DNA of 38,595 nt from Sulfuritalea sp. (GTDB lineage Bacteria > Pseudomonadota > Gammaproteobacteria > Burkholderiales > Methylophilaceae). Under the pieces are notes generated by a model. It ran no database searches. It saw only the letters and a program-made list of their open reading frames with translations, and had not been told where the DNA came from. Of this stretch, positions 31,908 through 38,595 are shown in pieces (positions within the stretch are counted from its first letter, which is position 1; every line of letters begins with the position of its first letter). The stretch is taken from the NCBI GenBank assembly GCA_021738125.1, contig JAIPCR010000009.1, positions 1-38,595 on the forward strand, given 5' to 3'. Position numbers and translations under genes: made by a program.

Positions 31908-33299
31908 ATGAAAAATTTTTGGCCTACTTGTCTTAGTCGTTTTGAGCAAGAGCTATCAACTCAGCAATTTAACACCTGGATCAAACCTCTATATGCAGAA
32001 GTAGAGGGGGCTACAGTGCGTATTATTGCGCCTAACAGATTTGTAATGCAGTGGGTAAAAGACCGATTTATTAAAAAGATCGAACAATTTGCGCATGAAT
32101 TACAACATAAAAATATTCAAATTGAATTTGTCATTTCAAATAATGATTCAGAGTCGGATTTAAAAACGTTAATCAAAACTAATACAGAATCTAAAGAACA
32201 TTTAGTTGAATCTTTAAAAAAACTGCCTAGCACTTTATCAAAAAGTACTATTAAAACAATTAATCATGCTCCTAAAATAAACTCTGGATTAAATAGTACA
32301 TTTAACTTTGGTAATTATGTCACCGGAAGAGCTAATCAATTAGCTCGGGCAGCAGCTATACAAGTCGCAGAAAACCCTGGTACTGCCTACAACCCACTTT
32401 TTATATATGGCGGTGTAGGTTTGGGTAAAACTCATTTATTGCAAGCAATAGGTAACGAACTTAAACAAAATAATCCTGATGCAAAAATTCGTTATTTGCA
32501 TGCAGAACGCTATGTCTCTGATGTAGTAAAGGCTTATGAACATAAGGCTTTTGATGAATTTAAACGTCAATATCATTCTTTAGATTTACTACTTATTGAT
32601 GATATTCAATTTTTCGCAAAAAAAACACGTACACAAGAAGAATTTTTTTATGCCTTTAATTCACTAATTGAGGCAAAAAAACAAATTGTGATTACTTGCG
32701 ACACATACCCTAAAGAAATTATTGATGTTGATGAGCGACTTAGAACTCGCTTCAGTTGGGGCTTGACGGTAGCTGTCGAACCGCCAGAACTTGAAATGCG
32801 TGTTGCTATTTTGCTTAAAAAAGCTGAGGCTGTAAATTTAGTGCTGCCTGAAGATGTTGCATTTTTTATCGCAAAGCAAATAAGATCCAGTGTAAGAGAG
32901 TTAGAAGGTGCTTTAAATCGCATTATTGCGATGGCAAAGTTTACCGGCCATACTATCGATGTACATCTAGCTAAAGATGCGCTTCGTGATTTAATTGCGG
33001 TTCGCGGAAGACAGGTAACAATAGAAAATATTCAAAAAACTGTTGCCGATTATTACAAAATTAAAGTATCCGAAATGTACAGTAAAAAACGTACGCGTAA
33101 TTTTGCGCGCCCCCGGCAAATTGCGATGGCACTTTCTCGTGAGCTAACCAATCATAGCTTTCCTGAAATTGGTGAAGCTTTTGGTAGTAGGCATCACACT
33201 ACTGTTATGCATGCATGTGATGAAATTGATATATTAAGACAAAATGACCCCTCTTTTACTCGAGATATTAGTTTTTTAATACAAGTAATTAGAGATTAA
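31908..33299 (+). CDS. dnaA: Chromosomal replication initiator protein DnaA
   Basis: DnaA binds DnaA boxes and opens the origin. The 463-residue protein has domain I at about 1-80 and a Ser/Thr/Lys-rich flexible domain II (about 80-130). The AAA+ domain III has Walker A GGVGLGKT at 168-175 and Walker B LLLIDDIQF. The C-terminal domain IV carries the signature ALSRELTNHSFPEIGEAFG and RHHTTVMHA for box recognition. Its AAGG is 13 bases from the ATG, rather far, which may limit translation. dnaN and gyrB follow; recF is absent from this row. Confidence 0.98.
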   Translation: MKNFWPTCLSRFEQELSTQQFNTWIKPLYAEVEGATVRIIAPNRFVMQWVKDRFIKKIEQFAHELQHKNIQIEFVISNNDSESDLKTLIKTNTESKEHLVESLKKLPSTLSKSTIKTINHAPKINSGLNSTFNFGNYVTGRANQLARAAAIQVAENPGTAYNPLFIYGGVGLGKTHLLQAIGNELKQNNPDAKIRYLHAERYVSDVVKAYEHKAFDEFKRQYHSLDLLLIDDIQFFAKKTRTQEEFFYAFNSLIEAKKQIVITCDTYPKEIIDVDERLRTRFSWGLTVAVEPPELEMRVAILLKKAEAVNLVLPEDVAFFIAKQIRSSVRELEGALNRIIAMAKFTGHTIDVHLAKDALRDLIAVRGRQVTIENIQKTVADYYKIKVSEMYSKKRTRNFARPRQIAMALSRELTNHSFPEIGEAFGSRHHTTVMHACDEIDILRQNDPSFTRDISFLIQVIRD

Positions 33300-33325
33300 A
33301 TATTTAAGTAAAGCTAAGAATTAAC

Positions 33326-33334
33326 TGTGGATAA
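33326..33334 (-). promoter_or_regulatory. DnaA box, perfect
   Basis: TGTGGATAA on the plus strand, 27 bases after the dnaA stop codon. Confidence 0.85.
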
Positions 33335-33383
33335 TTTGAGTATAAGGTTACTTATTACCAATATATAATTTTTACTCAACAAT

Positions 33384-33392
33384 TCATCCACA
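33384..33392 (+). promoter_or_regulatory. DnaA box, one mismatch
   Basis: TCATCCACA differs from TTATCCACA only at position 2. Confidence 0.6.
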
Positions 33393-33460
33393 GCAGAATA
33401 TGCATTTACTAAGATAAAAATACAAGAACTAACAGACTGATTTATCTGTAGAATAATCGG

Positions 33461-33469
33461 TTATCCACA
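33461..33469 (+). promoter_or_regulatory. DnaA box, perfect
   Basis: TTATCCACA lies about 15 bases before the A/T-rich tract that precedes dnaN, the usual spacing logic of a box next to an unwinding element. Confidence 0.85.
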
Positions 33470-33526
33470 AAAAAATACAACATTACTATTGTTATTATTT
33501 ATATATATATTATTTAGGTTATGAAG

Positions 33527-34627
33527 ATGAATATACAAATCAACCGTGAAACATTATTAAAGCCATTAACATCGGTTACTAGTATTGTAGAAAAAAGACA
33601 TACATTACCAATATTATCTAATTTATTATTAGAGGCTAAACAAAATAAAATTTATTTAACTGCTACTGATTTGGAAATGCAAATATCACTTTCAGTTGAA
33701 AGTAATACAACAGGTGATTTTTCTACCACCATATCAGCTAAAAAATTATTAGATATTTGTAGGTCATTGCCAGAAAATTCTGAAATTAATATGACAACCA
33801 ATGATAGTCGTATTACTTTAAAAGCAGCTAAAAGCCGTTTTAATTTACAAACATTACCTGCTGCCGACTACCCGGTTATGACAAAAGCAGTAGGATCCAG
33901 TACTACGGTAATTATTGGCCAACGACAATTAAAAGATTTATTTAAACAAGTTGAGTTTGCAATGGCTCAACAAGATATTCGATATTATTTAAATGGATTA
34001 TTATTTGAATTATCAAACAATCAGTTGAATATTGTAGGTACGGATGGACATAGATTAAGTTTTACTTCAACTGAACTAAAACAAAGTTATGAGAAAAAAG
34101 ATGTAATATTGCCTCGGAAAACTGTAGTTGAATTAATAAAGTTGCTAGATGATAGTGATGAAGATGTACAAATTGAGCTAGCAAATAACCAAGTTAACTT
34201 TAGTTTTAGTAATTTCAAATTAATATCTAAAGTGATTGATGGAAAATTCCCAGATTACAACCGTGTAATTCCAATAGGGCACCAAAATTCATTTACTACT
34301 AATAGGCTTGATATTTTGCTTGCTATGCAACGTGCTTCTATTTTGTCCAATGAAAAATATCGTGGCATTCGAATGGTATTAAGTAAAAATCTATTAAAAC
34401 TTATCAGCACCAATAGTGATCAAGAAGAAGCAGAAGAAGAGTTAGAAGTTAGTTACATAGGTGATACACTAGATATCGGCTTTAATGTAACTTATTTAAT
34501 TGATGTTTTAAATAACACCAATAGTGATCAAGCGACCTTTTCATTTGCAGATGCAAATAGTAGTTGTTTAATTACAATACCCAATAATACAAATTACAAA
34601 TACGTTGTAATGCCTATGCGAATATAA
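33527..34627 (+). CDS. dnaN: DNA polymerase III beta sliding clamp
   Basis: The dimeric ring clamp tethers the replicative polymerase. From ATG 33527 the protein is 366 residues, the same as E. coli DnaN. It begins MNIQINRETLLKPL, with the NLLLEA segment of domain 1 and the C-terminal VVMPMR that lines the clamp's peptide-binding pocket. An ATG at 33521 is in frame but only 2 bases after the AGG, whereas 33527 is 8 bases away, so the latter is preferred. The gene is notably A/T-rich compared with gyrB. Confidence 0.96.
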   Translation: MNIQINRETLLKPLTSVTSIVEKRHTLPILSNLLLEAKQNKIYLTATDLEMQISLSVESNTTGDFSTTISAKKLLDICRSLPENSEINMTTNDSRITLKAAKSRFNLQTLPAADYPVMTKAVGSSTTVIIGQRQLKDLFKQVEFAMAQQDIRYYLNGLLFELSNNQLNIVGTDGHRLSFTSTELKQSYEKKDVILPRKTVVELIKLLDDSDEDVQIELANNQVNFSFSNFKLISKVIDGKFPDYNRVIPIGHQNSFTTNRLDILLAMQRASILSNEKYRGIRMVLSKNLLKLISTNSDQEEAEEELEVSYIGDTLDIGFNVTYLIDVLNNTNSDQATFSFADANSSCLITIPNNTNYKYVVMPMRI

Positions 34628-34633
34628 TCAATA

Positions 34634-37127
<2,494 letters not shown>

Positions 37128-37161
37128 GTTTTTGTAGAATCCCATTAGACTTTAGATTTGT

Positions 37162-37190
37162 CCCAAAATTTGGGATTTTTGGGCTTTTTT
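37162..37190 (+). terminator. Terminator after gyrB
   Basis: CCCAAAA (37162-37168) pairs with TTTTGGG (37177-37183) around an 8-base loop, followed by C and six T. A competing shorter hairpin within the same bases is possible. Confidence 0.7.
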
Positions 37191-37230
37191 AACATCTCCA
37201 ATTAATTCATGCTGACTATTAATATCGATT

Positions 37231-37262
37231 AAGGTCGCTACTTATTTCAAAGCGGCGACCTT
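37231..37262. repeat. Inverted repeat beyond the recombinase gene
   Basis: AAGGTCGC (37231-37238) and GCGACCTT (37255-37262) form perfect 8-base arms around 16 bases, ending 6 bases past the recombinase stop. No T-run follows on the minus strand. It could be a weak terminator or a recombinase-related site. Confidence 0.55.
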
Positions 37263-37268
37263 ACCTAG

Positions 37269-37892
37269 TTAAACCTCCGTCTGCTCTGCCATCTCCAATG
37301 CATCATCCACCTCAATGCCAAGATACCTGACAGTGCTTTCCAACTTGGTGTGACCAAGTAATAGTTGAACCGCTCTTAAGTTCTTAGTACGTCTATAAAT
37401 AAGTGATGCTTTGGTTCTGCGCATGGTGTGCGTTCCATAATTCACTGGATCAAGTCCAATCTCTTCTACCCAGTCATTGACGATACGGGCATATTGCCGA
37501 GTAGATAAATGTGGAGATTCGTGAATTCTGCTGGGGAATAAAAAACTATCCGACCTTAACGTTGCCAACTGAAGCCATTCAGCAATAGATTTGCGAGTTT
37601 GCTCAGTAATTTCGAACTGAACAGGGCGTTCAGTTTTTTGTTGCATGACAATAGCTCTTGAGGCAATTCTGTCACCATGCGAGATATCTCTTACTTTTAG
37701 CTTTACCAAGTCACAAGCGCGCAACTTACTATCAATGGCAAGATTAAACAGTGCAAGGTCGCGTATGCGCTTCGATAACTCTAAACGTACTCTAATCGCC
37801 CAAATTTCCTTTAGCTTGAGCGGGGCTTTCTGGCCAATCAACTTACCTTTATTCCATGGTTCATGATGCTTAAAAACAATACTGCCTTCCAT
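37269..37892 (-). CDS. Small tyrosine recombinase, catalytic domain only
   Basis: This is a site-specific recombinase of the lambda-integrase family. The 207-residue protein has the full active-site set: R58, K86, H155, R158, H181 and the nucleophile Y190 (HTMRRT and LLGHTKLESTVRYLG). It lacks the N-terminal core-binding domain, as in FimB/FimE-type invertases and other short recombinases. An AGGAG lies 6 bases before the ATG, so it looks expressed. No other phage or element genes adjoin it, and it starts just after gyrB on the opposite strand. Its target site is unknown. Confidence 0.88.
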   Translation of the reverse strand: MEGSIVFKHHEPWNKGKLIGQKAPLKLKEIWAIRVRLELSKRIRDLALFNLAIDSKLRACDLVKLKVRDISHGDRIASRAIVMQQKTERPVQFEITEQTRKSIAEWLQLATLRSDSFLFPSRIHESPHLSTRQYARIVNDWVEEIGLDPVNYGTHTMRRTKASLIYRRTKNLRAVQLLLGHTKLESTVRYLGIEVDDALEMAEQTEV

Positions 37893-38042
37893 GATGATCT
37901 CCTAGAAAAATAGGGATTATTAGTTTGCGCTATTTAGCTAGATGAGTTGTGGTTTTTGCTATATATCACCGACAGCTTTAAGGCGATGATTTTATTAGGT
38001 GGAATGAGTACTAAGGGCCAGAAGGAGTCAATCGTGTGCGTA

Positions 38043-38198
38043 TCATTTAGCTGACTTCTGAATGGCTTCACCACCTTTTTCAATATCTTTGCCAAACCCT
38101 TGGACGGTATTGCAAGCGGACAATGATGCCACAGTCAAGACGAAAAATAGTAGTTTGTTAATGCTAGTTAAGAAACTAAAAAGAGAGTTTTCAGCCAT
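38043..38198 (-). CDS. Entericidin-like small lipoprotein
   Basis: From ATG 38198 the precursor is 51 residues with a hydrophobic signal segment and a lipobox LSAC ending at C29. The mature peptide of 23 residues begins CNTVQGFGKDIEKGGEAIQ, the entericidin A/B signature. Entericidins are small envelope lipoproteins linked to stress and stationary phase in enterics; the function here is not shown. No Shine-Dalgarno is seen for this ATG. The frame continues upstream to a TTG at 38261, so the true start is uncertain. Confidence 0.8.
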   Translation of the reverse strand: MAENSLFSFLTSINKLLFFVLTVASLSACNTVQGFGKDIEKGGEAIQKSAK

Positions 38199-38266
38199 AA
38201 ATTTATTATTCAATACATATGAAATAGGCGCAGCAATGTAAGCTTTCAAGGGTGAAAGCAAAAGTT

Positions 38267-38353
38267 TTAATGCGACAAAGAAACCTTCACATATGAATCA
38301 ACCATCAAAGCTATTAAACAAAAGCATTCAACCAATAATTTAGCTGTCTTCAT
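38267..38353 (-). CDS. Possible 28-residue hydrophobic small ORF
   Basis: An ATG at 38353 is preceded by AGGAG with a 6-base spacer, one of the best ribosome sites in the window. It opens MKTAKLLVECFCLIALMVDS and stops after 28 residues. The N-terminus resembles a signal or membrane segment. It sits just upstream of the entericidin-like gene on the same strand and may be a leader peptide, a small membrane protein or a decayed lipoprotein gene. Function unknown. Confidence 0.35.
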   Translation of the reverse strand: MKTAKLLVECFCLIALMVDSYVKVSLSH

Positions 38354-38489
38354 GCGCTTCTCCTAAAAATCTAAGTTAAACGTTTAGAAATTGATTAAGC
38401 GTAGTATTGATGTCATTTATGAATTTATTAAGAAACTTATGTGATGATTTAAGTTTTATAAAGAGTCACCTCAGCTGAACTGGGATTTA

Positions 38490-38595
38490 TTATACTTTTA
38501 CAGGCACGGGCAGGACTTTCCAGATTTCATTAGCATACTCACGAATGGCGCGATCTGATGAAAATCGACCCATGCGTGCTACATTGAGTATAGAC
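38490..38595 (-). CDS. glgP: Glycogen phosphorylase, C-terminal end (cut by window)
   Basis: The last 34 codons and stop of a minus-strand gene that continues beyond the window. The translated tail includes [20 protein letters not shown] and ends [11 protein letters not shown], which is the very conserved C-terminus of glycogen/starch phosphorylases (release of glucose-1-phosphate from alpha-1,4-glucans). The PLP lysine and the rest lie outside the window. Confidence 0.9.
   Translation of the reverse strand, partial: SILNVARMGRFSSDRAIREYANEIWKVLPVPVKV

Larger units (their letters stand above)
33300..33526. other. oriC: dnaA-dnaN intergenic region, candidate oriC
   Basis: The gap holds two perfect DnaA boxes pointing toward each other (33326 and 33461), a one-mismatch box between them (33384), and then a nearly pure A/T tract at about 33485-33515 resembling a duplex-unwinding element. 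This is the denser half of the suspected origin. Confidence 0.65.

Noticed and set aside
37128..38595. Prophage or integrative element around the recombinase
   Set aside because: No structural, regulatory or excision genes, no tRNA attachment site and no matching direct repeats are visible; glgP and gyrB border it within about 1.4 kb.

Overview
The window is a chromosomal origin-proximal segment of a low-GC betaproteobacterium, most likely a methylotroph of the Methylophilaceae (Methylotenera/Methylophilus-like). The gene set and order are betaproteobacterial: argS-SPOR-dsbA, glmS-glmU beside a complete atp operon, then parB-parA-rsmG-mnmG, and mnmE-yidC-yidD-rnpA-rpmH facing dnaA-dnaN-gyrB. 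The most lineage-specific clue is a cytochrome c'' gene whose haem ligands and disulfide cysteines fit the published numbering of the Methylophilus methylotrophus protein (numbering from memory).

Layout. 1-2932: hemL, thiE, thiD and a tRNA-Gly(CCC), all on the minus strand. 3007-5220: priA (-). 5350-9447: argS, a SPOR-domain protein, dsbA and a short-chain dehydrogenase (+). 9448-9670: an intergenic stretch holding a short decayed copy of the 3' end of ettA and a hairpin. 9671-11335: ettA (-). 11470-12015: yaeQ (+). 12024-15281: glmS and glmU (-). 15382-22480: atpIBEFHAGDC (-), between a recognisable promoter and a strong terminator. 22616-26895: parB, parA, rsmG, mnmG (-). 27184-27627: cytochrome c'' (+), followed by a perfect parS palindrome that also looks like its terminator. 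27778-31649: mnmE, yidC, yidD, rnpA, rpmH (-). 31908-37127: dnaA, dnaN, gyrB (+), with a second parS between dnaN and gyrB. 37269-38595: accessory tail with a small tyrosine recombinase, an entericidin-like lipoprotein, a possible leaderless-size small ORF and the last codons of glycogen phosphorylase (all -).

How it fits together. Gene direction flips at about 31.7 kb, between rpmH and dnaA, as expected at a bidirectional origin where genes run with the replication forks. DnaA boxes lie on both sides of dnaA, and an almost pure A/T tract lies just before dnaN. The two parS sites (27670 and 34640) flank this region, and their binding proteins ParA and ParB are encoded a few kb away. Most of the window is housekeeping: haem, thiamine and cell-wall precursor synthesis, ATP synthase, tRNA modification, membrane insertion, replication initiation and segregation. 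No CRISPR array, insertion sequence, phage or defence island was seen. The unusual items are the parS/terminator overlap, the ettA tail repeat, the stand-alone recombinase beside gyrB, and the cytochrome c''.
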